Shown in pieces: positions 1-11,927 of a DNA stretch of 64,000 bases. The translations under genes were made by a program, and so were the position numbers. The stretch is from Pontederia crassipes (Eukaryota; Streptophyta; Magnoliopsida; Commelinales; Pontederiaceae). The stretch covers positions 45,493,391-45,557,390 of the forward strand of contig CM060193.1 of NCBI GenBank assembly GCA_030549335.1. The letters are read 5' to 3'. A model generated the notes under the pieces. It did not search any database. It was not told the DNA's origin and worked only from the letters and a program-made list of their open reading frames with translations. Each line of letters opens with the position of its first letter. Position 1 is the first letter of the stretch.

Positions 1-2206
1 CCTCCTTCAGCATCCGTTCTTGCAACGCATGCTCACGTCCTTTTGAAGCTTCAAGTTCTTGTTCTAGAACACAAATACGGTTTCTACACTTCTTTTTTTC
101 ATCCTCTACAGTGGCAAAGGGAAATTAGTGAAAAGCCAAAATGATAAGTTCAGTTTTACAAACATTTGTAGCTCCATTCATATGACTCATGATCATCTCC
201 TAATTAGACAATGGAAAGGGCAAACATTGGTAACGAAACAGCACAACTCTTTTTAATAAGCACAAATGATATTAGTAACTGAAATGACACTGTAAACGCC
301 TGCTAACAACAAAAGAATGAAAAATAGAAAAAAAATAGCTATATCCTGATAAATCAATGTACTACCTTTTGGTTTTTAACATAAAACTGATGATTAATCA
401 AACTCATCTGTTGTCCTCTACTTTGCTTAAAAAAACAATGCATTATCTTTATTTCTCATTTCAAAAGTAAATCCTATTTGTAAAAGAAAAACATACCACT
501 TTCACATAACTCTTTATTCAGTGCATCCAGTTTGGTTTGATAAGCAAGTACTTGCTCTTCTGCAGCATTCAGAGCTACCATGAACTCCGATTTAACCTTG
601 AATCTCAAAGTGCCGAAAATTGGATCAGGAGAAAAAACAGAAATATACAAATTTCTAGAAAAGATAATAATTACAAAAAAAGATAAAGTTGAGTGTTTTT
701 TTTTTGTTATTACCCGAAAAATAAGTATAGGTTACTGCTTGGAAAAGATACATAAAATTTGAAATGAAACAGAAGAAACTAAGGATCTAATATGTTTGAA
801 TGGCAACTGAAAAGGTGAATTCCACAATTTCCCTATTTTCACAAGAAAGAAGTCAATCAGCACGAGCAAAAGGCTGTCTCTGCCTGACAAAAGAGAAAAC
901 TGATCAATCATCTTTATTTTCTTTAGGAGGTTATCAATCATCTCTTACTTGAGTGGTATGGGTCTTATGGGAACTTTCTTTTCATTCTAATGATCGCCCC
1001 ACAGGAAGCCCTTGCAGAACTTTCTAATTTCTCTATTGCACTATGCATTGACTTCCATTTTACTACCAAAACATAAAGCAATACTACATTAATTGGATGC
1101 CTTCCGCAATAAAAGGAAATTATTCTTATTATCTCATAAATTGTGTTATCTACACTTTCAAGCTTATTCCTGGCAAAAGACTAATACAATTAAAAAAACA
1201 TTTTAATAATAATTTATTTCCACCAAAAAAACTTTTATTTTCTTTCAGATCTTATTTCCAGGAACACAAGCAACAGCTGAACTATGAAACTACATATTCT
1301 ATGGCTTCTTCTATTGAAATATATCAGTGCACTCTTGGGTTTCTGACCCAGCAACCCACTGAACTAATTGTTACTATGAAGAGGCTCTCCTGTCTCTATA
1401 CATGAGTCATAGCTCATAGATTCGATCAATGTCATTATCATCCGAAAACTTTTATTGCTTTTTTATGCATTTCAATAACATCAGATACTGATCTCTGTGC
1501 TGCAGCCTTGCAGGCGAGCAATGACTAAGAAAAACAATTGACAAGTGTCATGTTAAGAGAAGAGAAGTAACAGATTGCCAATACAAGACCAATGGAACGT
1601 GCACATATAGTTTTTAAATATTGCCGTATGACACATGAAAGCTCGAGCTAGGTTTAAGCAGCTCTTTGAATCAGCATTTGGTTTATCTTATCGCTGTGAC
1701 ATTCCGTGTGGCAGATTACTGCTCCAGTTTAATGATCACAGAAGATATCGCTCTTCGGTTCTTAAGAAAAGATATCACAAAAGGTATGTTCATTCATTCT
1801 TTTCGTGGTCTATATGAACAAGATGTGAGAAGAAAAGATGGCGCAAACACAAACAAGTAATCAGAACAATCGAAACACATTGTGTCAACAGTGCCCTAAA
1901 ATCAAATGTCCAACCCTCAAGGTGCGCGTCAACCGTAACCTCAGTGAAATAACGAAGATACGGAAGGAAAAAGATTAGTACAGACTGAAATTTGCAATCG
2001 CAAAGGCGAAAAAAATATCCGTCGGTAAAACTTTTTACCATCTGGCGGCAGTGGTAGGTGCAGACCACGTCGGCGGCGGGTTCGGCGGTGGTGATAGGCC
2101 CGGGATCGTTGTAGAGCACGAGGCGCCGGTCGGAGACGGGGCTCTCATGATCGCCGGCAATCGATTCCGACCTTCTCTTCTTCTGCAGCGGAGTTCGTAG
2201 GATCAT
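1..2206 (-). CDS. MAD1: MAD1 spindle assembly checkpoint protein, 5' part (partial)
   Basis: Three exons can be joined on the minus strand: 2206-2039, 596-497 and 105-1, the last cut by the window edge. Splice sites are CAGATG/GTAAAA, AG/GTTAAA, AGTG/GTATG and TAG/AGGAT, and phase is kept throughout (56 codons, then 100 nt). The start is the ATG at 2206, giving MILRTP, followed by a basic stretch, SDRRLVLYNDP and the CTYHCRQMVKSEF block typical of plant MAD1 N-termini. It continues as a coiled coil ending GREHALQERMLKE at the edge. About 124 residues are visible of a protein usually over 700 aa. MAD1 homologues recruit MAD2 to unattached kinetochores and sit at the nuclear envelope in interphase; the MAD2-binding part lies outside the window. 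Intron 1 is long (597-2038, AT-rich, no gene recognised). Family recognition is from memory of the conserved block; other coiled-coil proteins are less likely. Confidence 0.85.
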
Positions 2207-4435
2207 CTCCGGCGGAAACGCAAGCCCTAGAAATCGCTCCGCCTTGTGCGGTGGGTGGCGCGGGGGGGTAGGGGTGGGAAATTTTGAACTCCGTTCGGGG
2301 TTTGGACGCAAGGAGATATTTCGGTTGGAGAGATTTCTTTTATTCACCAATTTTTCTTTCCATTGAATTTTACAAAGGGATTATTATTTAACTTGGACTC
2401 TGTTTTTTAATCATCCTGTCGACGTTTTGGTTTTGGTTTTGGCTTGGCTTAAAAGTTTTTTATCCCATGAATTATAAAATATTATGGTATGTCAAATTTC
2501 AAAAAGTGTTTTACAAAACTTTAGAAAAAAAATTCAAATTGAGGTGTATGGATGCATAATCTCACCATGGAAAATAAAGTAAAATAATAATAAAATGACC
2601 ACTAATAATTGCTTTATATCTTATCTCACACATGCAAACCACTCGAACCACATAATTCTTTTATCATGCTTTTAGATTTACAAACACTACTTTGTAAATT
2701 TTACGGAGATGAAAAAAATTCTATGGTTTAGCTTCATTTCTTCACTTTTCCAATGTCCCCAAACAGATCCTAAATGGCAGAATTTCAAAAATATAATCAA
2801 AACATTAGAATATTTTGATCAAAGGTAAAATAAATTTATTGGTCAAACATAAAATGTGAAATCATCTCAAAAATAGTTTTCCAATTTTTTCAGCTTTTAA
2901 AATCATTTTTAACGGTATATTAATATTTATTATTATAATAATAATGAACATCATTTACTTATAATATCATGTTTTATTATAAAATATTATATTTTTATAT
3001 CTTATTGTCTTTAAACTAAACATCAAATAAAATAAATTATATCTATTTTAGAAAAAATATGATGTTACCTTATTTCGTTTATATATTCTTCGACCAAATA
3101 GTCTACCCCTAGTGTGGTGCCAAGATTTCTTCAAAAGAGCGTGTCATGGTTTCAAAACCATTTATTCATTCATAGATGAAGCACATAAAGATTAGCTTTT
3201 ACATGGAAGTTTTTAGTTTGAACATTTTGTTGATACCCAATTCATGATTTATGACAAATTAAAACACACATAACATTTGCATTATCATATACAAACATAA
3301 ATAGCAATAATTCAAAATATACAATTATATATTGGCATTAAAATATACAAATGGATTTATTGTACAAATGACTTTTAAAAAACTCCTAATTGAATTGCAT
3401 AATTCAAATAAATAAATAAGTATATTCATAAATAGCTATTTATTACCTAAAATCCACCGAGTACATTAGTCTCATTACAAAAGTTTATTACTTATGTATA
3501 CATTATGACATAATTTAATCATATATGTAAATCATCTTCAACTAATTGTTATATTACTTATTATTAACACATGACTATATACTAACATGCCACATAATAT
3601 TGTAATGTCTTCTCCCATTAATACTATATATCTTTGTTTTTTTTATAAATATATGAAGATTATTTTTTAACATAAAACAAAAAGAAATCCCAAACCACAT
3701 CACATGCACACAAATTGTTTAAATTAATATTTCTTTTCAGAATTTTTAAATAACAAAAAACTTTTATAAAATTTTGTTACATAAGATAAATATATTTTTA
3801 CCTAAAAATAAAATAATATTTAGACAATGTTCCACAGCAGGAGCAGTGTGAAAAGACGGAGTCGCCGAAGTGTGCGAGGATTTCTAGCAGAGGGAATTTG
3901 GGAAATTTTTTACCTCTTAAATGAAGTGGGAAAAATTGGAATCGGGAGGAAAAAAAATCCATATATCTTAAATCGGATCTAAGGATAAAAATAAAAAAAG
4001 GGGCGGTTCACAGGCACATAGATCTCAATCGTGGATCTTCGGTTGCCGGCGTTTGGTTACAACTTGTTCCCATTATTTGTGGTACACCCTACTTAACTCT
4101 ATAAAATTTATTAATCGTGAAATTTTGTTTTACTTGATTTACAATATAAATATTTTACTTATTACATTATAACAAAATTCATAATTTATTCTATGTCTAT
4201 TTATGTTATTTTATATTTTCCGAGATGGAAAACAAAGTTTTAAATAAAAATAACTAAACTTAGTTTATTAAAACTTTTTTATCATTTTTGTTTTTTTAGA
4301 CAACGCAAAGAAAATTCTTATAGTTATATGACAATTATATTTTTTACCTAAAAACAAAAGAAACAATCCCACACGTGGCATGCCAAATTTTTTTTATTTT
4401 CTAATATTACTTTAGAAATTATTTAAATAACCCTT
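2207..4435. other. AT-rich upstream region of MAD1, no gene recognised
   Basis: The first 200 bases hold the probable MAD1 5' UTR and core promoter on the minus strand, including a C/G-rich stretch near 2250-2280. Beyond about 2380 the sequence is strongly AT-rich with no coding-like frame. No TATA box could be assigned with confidence. Confidence 0.5.
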
Positions 4436-5122
4436 CATGCCACTTCACAAATCACTCCAAAATCACCATTATTATTTTATCTTACTTTATTTTTTTTCTG
4501 AGTCTAGTCGATTTCCACCCTTCCCTATTTAATCATCTCTCTCTCTACAGTCTCTCCTAATGCTATTGATTTTTTGGTTAATAAATATAAATTAAATTAC
4601 TGGACAAGTATATTAATTTAATTAATATGGAAATGTCAATAGGATTAAACACAAATGCATATAAAATACAGTAAAAATATTAAATAAGAGCGAACAAATA
4701 TTAGAAAAATATTTTTTAAAAATAATTAAATATCTGAATAGTGTTTGTTAAGAATACATTTTCAAGGCAATTGGTTGTTCAATGAATTATTTGCAGTTAA
4801 ACAAATATTTTATTAAGACATGGAGAAGAACTGTATTGGATAAACACACTAATTAATTAATTAAGGTTTGACATCAACTTGATAATTAATATTTTTCTTA
4901 ACAAAAAAATGAAAAACAAAATAGCATACACTTAGTAATTATTTTAAGAAATCGTCATTTAAAAATATTTTTTTCTAATATTTTTTCATTCTTTCTATTT
5001 CCACTTTTTATTTTATATATTCATAAAATAATTTTATATATTTAATCTTGTTGTAATCTATATAATAATTAAATAAATATGTTTATTCAATAATTCAAAT
5101 TATATTATTAACAAATTAATTG

Positions 5123-6003
5123 CGTGAAGTGGGGTAAATTACACGAAGGTACCCCAACTTTGAGTCAATTTTCAATTGGTCCTTCAACTTCAATTTATAA
5201 CAAGAACGTCATCCATCATTCATTTTTTTGCATGCTTAGTCCTCCTGATCGGTGATCACAAGTTCCCCGATTGTCTTGTTTACGTGTCCGACTTTTTCTC
5301 TCATCCACGTCAGATTAAGTCGGCCACATCATTATAAAATTTTTAAAACATAATAAAAAAAGAAGAGATTGTCCACGTCATTAAAAAAATTGAGTTGCGG
5401 AAGAGAGAGGGAGGGGGCCGACCGCCCCCCTCCTTCTCTCTCCCGCGCATGCGACGAGAGAGAGGGAGCCGATCGAGCTCGCGACCAGAGGGGGGCGGTC
5501 GCCCCCACCCTCTCTCTCGCCGTGCTGGAGAGAGAGGGAGGCCCCCCCTTCCTCTCTCTCTCTCTCTCATCGTGTGGGAGAGAGGAGTGGCGGTCTCTCT
5601 CTCGTCGCACGTGCAGGACCACCCCCCCTCCCTCTCTCTCGCCCTGCGTGAGAGAAGGTCCGGTTGAGCCCCGGCGAGCTCGACCAGAGGGGGCGGTCGC
5701 CCCCTCCCTCTCTCTCCTGCAACTCATTTTTTTTATTTTTAATTGACGTGGACAATCTCTTCTTTTTCTATTATTTTTTAAAATTTTTATAATGACGTGG
5801 CCAACTTAATCTGACGTGGATGAGAGAGAAAGTCGGCCACATAAGCAAGGCAATCGGGGAAATCTGTGATCACCGATCATGAGGAATAAGCGTGCAAAAA
5901 AATGAAAGATGGAGAACGTTTTAGTTATAAATTGAAGTCGGTGGATCAATTGAAAATCGACTCAAAGTTTGGAGATCATTCGTGTAATTTACCCCATGAA
6001 GTG
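5123..6003. mobile_element. non-autonomous foldback Mutator-like element (5132-5994) with 9-bp target duplication
   Basis: The ends are inverted copies beginning GGGTAAATTACACGAA at 5132 and ending TTCGTGTAATTTACCC at 5994. Homology runs inward for most of the element, for example through the CCACGTCAGATTAAGTCGGCCAC region (5306-5328 against 5799-5821) and on into the core. Flanks CGTGAAGTG (5123-5131) and CATGAAGTG (5995-6003) match at 8 of 9 positions, as expected for a Mutator-type 9-bp target site duplication. The core, about 5395-5720, is a C/T and G/A-rich block of GAGAGAGGGAGG-like runs that is itself near-palindromic. There is no transposase. The open frames seen in the core on both strands are a composition effect. 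Confidence 0.75.
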
Positions 6004-6073
6004 AGATGGTAGAGAATTAACGAGTGTTAATTAAATAACCAATAGCATCAAGAGAGAATGTAGAGTAGAGAGT

Positions 6074-6630
6074 AATTAAACTAGGGGTGAGCACGGGCCG
6101 GGGCGACCCGATCTCCCCGGCCCAGCCCAACTCAGATTTTTCAAATTTTTTTCCGATCTGGTTACCAACTGGGTCGGGTCCGGGTCTCATTTTCTTGAGA
6201 CCCGATCGGGACCGAGTCCGAATTATTAAAATTCGGATCTGGTCCCGACCCAGTTAAATATATAACATTAACATTAAACTATTTTTAAATAGTATATTTA
6301 TACTTATTTTAAATAAAAATATATATTTTATTTGGGATATATCTTAAATATACATTATTGTATATTATCGTATATATAATTTAATTAATAGTTATCATAT
6401 TTATATAATAATGTTGTTTTTTTACTATTTGATTATTATTTTATTCTTTTTTATGGTCAAATCGGGACAACCGATAATTTCCGATTTTTGTCCCGGTTGA
6501 TCGGGATGTCCCGGTCCCGGACCCGACCGAGACCGTGTCCTCTTTTCCAAAATCCCGGAGCAAATCGGGTCGGGACCGGGTCGGCCAACACCCAGTCCCG
6601 GATCCGATTTTGCTCACCCCTAAATTAAAC
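6074..6630. mobile_element. hAT-type MITE (6082-6622) with perfect 8-bp target duplication
   Basis: The terminal inverted repeat is TAGGGGTGAGC at 6082 and GCTCACCCCTA ending at 6622. The element is flanked on both sides by AATTAAAC (6074-6081 and 6623-6630), a perfect 8-bp duplication as made by hAT transposases. The inner sequence is rich in CCCGACC/GGTCGGG motifs near both ends with an AT-rich middle. It is 541 bp long, has no coding capacity, and is inserted in the right arm of the older inverted repeat. Confidence 0.85.
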
Positions 6631-7242
6631 AGGGAAGGGTTGAAATTGATGAGATTCATGGAGAGAAGAAAAAATAAAATAAGATAGAATAAAAGGTAAA
6701 TTGATTAATTTAGAGTGGCATTAAGTAATTAAGGAGTAAGTTATACTAATTTTTTTACACAACATAAATAAATTTTTATACGTCACTGTTGCAACTTCAT
6801 CATAGTTTGTCACTTTCTTGTATATCGCACAAGTTCGTATATACTAATTAAAGAAAACATAATCTTATGGAAAAAGAGCGCCTCCTTAGCAGCACCCCTA
6901 AGGAGTCTGCTTAGCACGAGCGCACACCGTTCGATATGATCTGACGACGCGCGTTATTTTTTTAATGTTTTTTGTGACTTCATCTCACACGTTCATTGAG
7001 CCTTGGGCGGATGAGATTTTCGACACTGTTGGAAACCTACAAATGTGTTATCTCGCTCTTTTCCCTTGTCTCATCTACAACCGCTGGAATGTTTGCTCCG
7101 TTCTCCTATAGCCGCCATGTCGTTCCGTCGGAATGTCGCTCCACCTGATGTTGTTGTTATTTTTTAAACGTCGCATGTTGTTTCGTTTTGACATTGTGAG
7201 GTCGCACTTCTCGGTCACGAGGACAGAGTGGGCAAGAGGTCA
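6631..7242. other. spacer, nothing recognised
   Basis: Right arm remnant of the older inverted repeat to about 6720, then unique-looking sequence. No coding frame with family resemblance, no RNA gene and no clear repeat end were seen. Confidence 0.4.
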
Positions 7243-9546
7243 TGTAACGACCTGTAGTTTAAAAAAAATGTAATACCCCTCCTCTCTTCCCCTCAACCCC
7301 TCTTTCCATGACACTCTCTCTCTCCCACCTCCCTCACTCCACTCCCCCACGTCGCCACCACATAGAGCAGGCTACAAGGGCTATATGAGGGAGTAAAGAG
7401 GAATCCCTCGCACCTCTTTGGACTCCTCTCACGGCCATCTCCCTCTCCCCTGCTTTCTCCGATGACTAGTGGACGAACAACGACCAGCGCACGAACTAGC
7501 GATCGTAAAGCACACGAGCGAACCATTCGGACGATCCAGACCTCCCTCAACCCCTTCGCAAAGACTAGGTGTGCACCTCCGCTAGCTAGGATCGACTGGC
7601 GACCGACCCAGTGGACAACGATAACTTCGGCGATTGGAAAAGTTCATAAAAAAGTACCGTAGACATAAAAATCCCTAGATGAAGAAATGTAGATCAAACA
7701 TCGTAAATTTCGATTCCATTATGATTTAGAGACATGTAGGAATGTTTTCGTCTTATGTGTATTGCAAACGGACGATCGAAGGTCCACCGGAAATGAAATT
7801 TCCGATCGACGGCTCTGTTTGCGCCAAGAATCGGTCGACTGACTTCCCCATATTGGTCGACCGATCTTCGACATCCTATGTCGTGATTTCGGGCCACTCG
7901 ACTGATCATAATTAATCGATCGACCGATTCGGCGGAAGTCCAAAGAGAACTGTTGATCGAATTGTCGGTCGACCGATCTGGCAGGGACAGCTGAAACTAT
8001 TCGTGCAAGGTTAGTCGACCAATCTCCGAGAGCCGGTCGACCAATCCTGTGCACACGACAACCGGCTGACCGATTCTAAATTCGATCGACCGATATCATT
8101 CCAATGTTATCGGTCGATCGATCCAATGATATCGGTCGACCGATTCCATAGGAACAATCGACCGATTTAGAATATAAGTGTCGCAAACCCTAGCATAAAA
8201 TGACTGAAATGCCCTTGAGTGGCCATGTCCAATACAGTAAAGTAAGTAACTGACCTTTCTGCAGGGAGGGGATTAGATTTTACTTCTCTCTGAATGTTGA
8301 TTGCAAACTCACACATGTTAAAGAAGATAAGTAATGTAAAGATAAAAGAATGGTATAACTATGTGTTATTCAGTGTAGAGATCAGAGTATTGTATAGTGA
8401 GGAGCAGGTAGCTGTGCAGAGGAGACAGTACACTTACTGGTGCGAATCACTATTGTTCTTGGATCACAGGCTCTCTCCCACCTGTGCTTTCGAATAAGGA
8501 TGACGTATTGACGCACTCTTTCCTCACGTGGGCATATATGGATTATATTATTTTATGTCAGAGGGACATGAAGCTCAGTTGAGGAGATAGTGAACTTACA
8601 TGTCCGTAACGACTACTGTTCCTGGGGTGCAGGTCCTCTTCCGCATGTATTCCGAAAATGGTATGCCTGAGCATACGTCTTCCCTTTTCACGGGCATTCT
8701 GGTAACACATGGTAAAGGAACACCTCTAGCTTCCCACTTAATTAAAGTTAAGCTCATATAGGATAACAAGCACTAAAAACCTCATAGTAATGTAAAATGC
8801 GTAGTGCTATACCGAACATAATAGAGTATGATAATGGATAATAAAGAATGGTATCACAGATCAGAGCAAGGTAAAGAACATAGTAAAGTTATAGTAAAGT
8901 ATGATATTGTATAAGACATTGTTAAAAGTACATGATAAAATACAGAACTATATATGTATGGTCCAGTATATAGAGATCAAGGTATTGTAACCAATGATTA
9001 AAGTAACTGATTATTGATCGTCATTTATCGATAAACATTTCATCTGATTATCATTTCATCATCTATGTGTCTATGTATACTGGGCATTAGCTCACGGACA
9101 TTCCACGCTCCTATTTTGAGATTTTGCATGTGAAAATCCTGCTTAGGGAAAAAGTGGATAATGCATAACGTCAGGATAGCAGCACATGACTTACAAAGGA
9201 CCCTCTAGCTTTCCGTCTTCTTATTTTGCATTTAAGTTATCAGACTTTGTAATTACGAGATACTTGAATTTTCCTTTTTAGCTCTACATATGTTGATATT
9301 TTCTAAAACTATTTGAATTATATGCATTTCCCTTTTTTTTTAATTATCTTATGTCATGTGAAAATCCTTTGATATTCAATGATATTTCTTTCGTATACCC
9401 ATTTCACTGTTATTTCTTTATCATTTCTATTGTCACGTGTGACATATATTAATCGGTCAAAGTCAAAATAGTCGTAGGCAGTGTAATACTCTCTTTATCA
9501 ATCTGACTGCTAGCATAACAAGAAGTCTGATTTTGAGGACGTTACA
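7243..9546 (+). mobile_element. solo-LTR-like element with clustered CGGTCGACCG palindromes
   Basis: Starts TGTAACGACCTG (7243) and ends GAGGACGTTACA (9546), the TG...CA form of LTR ends. An alternative start is TGTAATACCCC at 7269. Its 3' end parallels that of the element at 52401-54364 read on its minus strand: both have AGTCAAAGTCA followed by a GATTT(T)G-rich stretch ending GTTACA. The block 7795-8165 holds many copies of TCGGTCGACCGAT-like palindromes. No gag or pol, primer-binding site or second LTR is seen, so a solo LTR is the simplest reading. No 5-bp target duplication was found (GGTCA against TGTCC), so the boundaries are less sure than for the second copy. Confidence 0.5.
7795..8165. 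repeat. cluster of CGGTCGACCG palindromic motifs
   Basis: Variants of TCGGTCGACCGAT recur every 20-50 bp, for example near 7842, 7966, 8032, 8110 and 8134. The spacers between them are unrelated, so this is not a simple tandem array. The same motif family is clustered at 53413-53645 in the second solo-LTR-like element. Function is unknown. Confidence 0.7.
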
Positions 9547-10476
9547 TGTCCGTCAATAGTAGTCATTGCACTACTCTTGGACGGCATCTCGTGAGGTGGT
9601 AACTATAGTTGTTGTTCTGTATGAGCTATTTGAAACATAGGTTTTTTTTTGCAGACTTCTAAATCAGCTTTAATTTAGTGGACTACTTAATGATGTCATT
9701 CCGTAAAGCAAGTGAAAAGCAGCTAGATTCTTTTTTTTTTTTTTGTCCTTTGGGCTCTTCCTGTGCTTTGTTAACATACTGCATATTTTATTTTCAACAC
9801 TTATTTTACGATTCTTATGTTGAATTTTTTATCATTATGGTGAGTGGATGGATGGATATGACTTGTTATATAGATTTCTTCCTGAGTTTTTATTGCAAGG
9901 GATCCCATTTATTGTCTTGCTGCTGATTTATTTTTTTGGTGACATTTCATAAATTTTGAAGTTACCATTCAAAATGACACAATATGACGTATCTTGGTTG
10001 GAGCAAAGTAATAAACTTCAGGCAGCAGTTGTTTAAACTGCTTAGAAGCTAATAAGTAACATTAAAACTACAACAACAAAATGATTTTTTTCTTTGTATT
10101 GTGCTTAAAGAGCACACAAGGCATGCATTTAGTTTACCAAATAATCAACTATTTAGTTCCAGTTCCACTCCCAACCACAATAATCACCGGCCAAAAGATA
10201 GAAAAAGCTTCAACTATTCATTTATTAGAACCCCTATATGAGATAAGAAAAATGTTCAACTGGCCAAATCAAAGTTAATACATATACATCCATGGTTCAT
10301 TCATCATTTAGCGCCCTAATTGAAAACTTAGGACATAGCCCCCACTAGCAATGATAGGAGGCTACAACATATTCATTTAGTCAATAACATTCATACCCAT
10401 TTAGTTCATATATAACATTACAAATTATTTCAAAATAACCAAAATTATCAAAACAATACATAACACAAACATCCTT
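9547..10476. other. spacer, no gene recognised
   Basis: AT-rich sequence with a T17 run near 9730. Short open frames show no family resemblance. Confidence 0.4.
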
Positions 10477-10602
10477 TTAAACATTCCTCAACGTTGCTTC
10501 TTTTTTCGCTTCAAGTTCCTTCAATAATTTATTAATGACAGACATGTAGCGAGGTTTCATCAGCATGTCCAACCAATGAAAGTAATCACATGATTTTATT
10601 TT
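10477..10602 (-). pseudogene. terminal exon remnant resembling a GRF-type zinc-finger protein
   Basis: A 42-codon minus-strand frame follows a usable acceptor (TTTTTTGCAAG at 10603) and ends in a stop at 10479-10477. Its start, KIKSCDYFHWLD, resembles the C-terminal half of plant GRF zinc fingers (a Cys followed by an aromatic-rich F.W.D), and it is followed by a short basic helix (KLLKELEAKKEA). The upstream half of a GRF domain, with the CxCG and NPGRRF motifs, was not found in the next kilobase. It is either an isolated remnant or the last exon of a gene I could not assemble. Confidence 0.35.
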
Positions 10603-11089
10603 CTTGCAAAAAAGAAAACAAGTAGTTTAGATATCAAAATATGTGACGAAATAAGAAACGTGTACGAAAAGAGTCTCATATTCCATAATTCTTGCAACCG
10701 AAAAATCTGTGGATTAACTATTATACCTAAACGATGTGCTCAGGAGGAAAAAGAGGAACCATGTAGACTACAAGAATGAGATCACATGGAACACTATCAA
10801 ATTTTAATTTTTTCTCACACAATAAGAAAATAAGAACAAAAAAAAAACATTTTGAAGCAAGACAAATTCTTCATCATATAAACATAGATTCTTTTAAGCA
10901 TTGTATTAAAGGAAAGGATGGACCTTCGAATGCCAAAATCTCTTGATCATTGGGAACATAGTGCCAGGAGGTTGATCATGTGGCCTTCAGCATTGACCTG
11001 CACATGACATACACAAGTGAAGGTAAAAGGAGGAGCACTGGTCTTGATTCAAAAGGTTCAAAAGAAACAAAAGATATGTCACGAGAAGG
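10603..11089. other. spacer, nothing recognised
   Basis: Moderately AT-rich. No coding signal or repeat boundary was identified. It should contain the upstream exons of the GRF-like remnant if those exist, but none was recognised. Confidence 0.35.
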
Positions 11090-11690
11090 AGACAGCCCGG
11101 ACAGGCTGTCATGACGAGGAGGTGTGGTGAGGACCTTTCACGACAAGGGGATCGTGGTCGAGGATGTGTCGCAGTGAGGGGCGAGATGAGGAGCTGATCT
11201 CTGCAGCCATCACGACGCAACAAGGAGCGTCACAATAGCCGATGTGGCAAGGAGCGTAGGCTTCACGACGAGGATGAGGTCTCTAAACGTCACGACACGA
11301 CAAGGGCGAGATGAGGAGTTGGTCTTTGCGGTTGTCGCGACACGACGAGGGGCGAGATGAGGAGCCAATCTCTACGACTGTTGCGGTATGGCAAGGAGCG
11401 TCATAATAGCCAACGTGGCGAGGAGCGTAGGCTTCACAATGAGGATGAGGTTTGCTAAACATTGTAACTACAACCGTTGCGGTACGACGAGGGGCGAGAT
11501 GAGGAGCCGATTTGCGCAACTGTCACGCGTGAGCGTCGACGCAAAGATGAGGAGTCGATCTCTGCAGCCATCGCAGCACGACGTGGGGTGAGATGATGAG
11601 CCGATGCCTACAACGGTCGTGCGTGAGCGTCAGAGGGGATTGCGGAGATGATGAGCTGATCTCTACAACCGTCGCGGCGAGACGTTGGTG
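11090..11690. repeat. degenerate GC-rich tandem repeat upstream of the RAD52-like gene
   Basis: Variants of GGGCGAGATGAGGAGC.GATCT, followed by CTGCAACCGTCGCGACACGACGAGG-like text and AAGGAGCGTCA.AATAGCC, recur several times with variable spacing (for example near 11180, 11307, 11350, 11493, 11551 and 11589). Copies are diverged and some contain deletions. The array ends about 240 bp before the RAD52-like start codon. Confidence 0.55.
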
Positions 11691-11759
11691 ATTAGAGTTC
11701 ACATTTTACAAAATCCAAACCGTTCGGCTAAAATGGTGTAAAGGATGCGCTCTTTACCT

Positions 11760-11775
11760 TTTATTTATATACTTC
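11760..11775 (+). promoter_or_regulatory. possible TATA region of the RAD52-like gene
   Basis: TTTTATTTATATAC lies about 160 bp upstream of the start codon, between the GC-rich tandem repeat and the CT-rich leader. The position is plausible for a plant core promoter; there is no other support. Confidence 0.3.
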
Positions 11776-11927
11776 AAAATTTAAATTCCATAAGCAAGAC
11801 TTTCCCGACCCGAGGTGCAAGCAAATACCTCGGCTTTTGGACCCCCCATTTAAAAACGTTTGGCAGGAGTCCTTAAAACCCTCCCTCGGTCGCTGGCAAC
11901 TTGGGAGGAACAAAAACCTGCGCAACC

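Larger units (their letters stand above)
4436..6720. repeat. decayed inverted-repeat element, interrupted by two later insertions
   Basis: The left arm, about 4436-4600, matches the reverse complement of about 6004-6720 once the hAT MITE at 6082-6622 is removed. Shared blocks in the same order include TGCCACT, ATCTTA.TTTATTTTTT, CACCCTTCCCT.TTTAAT read against AACCCTTCCCTGTTTAAT, and ATGCTATTG. The match is clearly diverged but collinear. The foldback element at 5132-5994 lies between the arms. The outer ends are not sharply defined and no target duplication was found. Confidence 0.5.

Noticed and set aside
1097..1860. Open frames of 60-102 codons in the plus strand
   Set aside because: They lie within MAD1 intron 1 and have no family resemblance.
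5332..5755. Overlapping frames of 60-130 codons
   Set aside because: Core of the foldback element made of GAGAGAGGGAGG runs; composition artefact.
7462..8054. Plus and minus frames across 7.5-8.1 kb
   Set aside because: They run through palindromic motif clusters in a solo-LTR-like element and show no protein family features.
7795..8165. Spaced palindromic repeats considered as a CRISPR array
   Set aside because: Irregular spacing, short variable repeat, eukaryotic LTR context and no cas genes.
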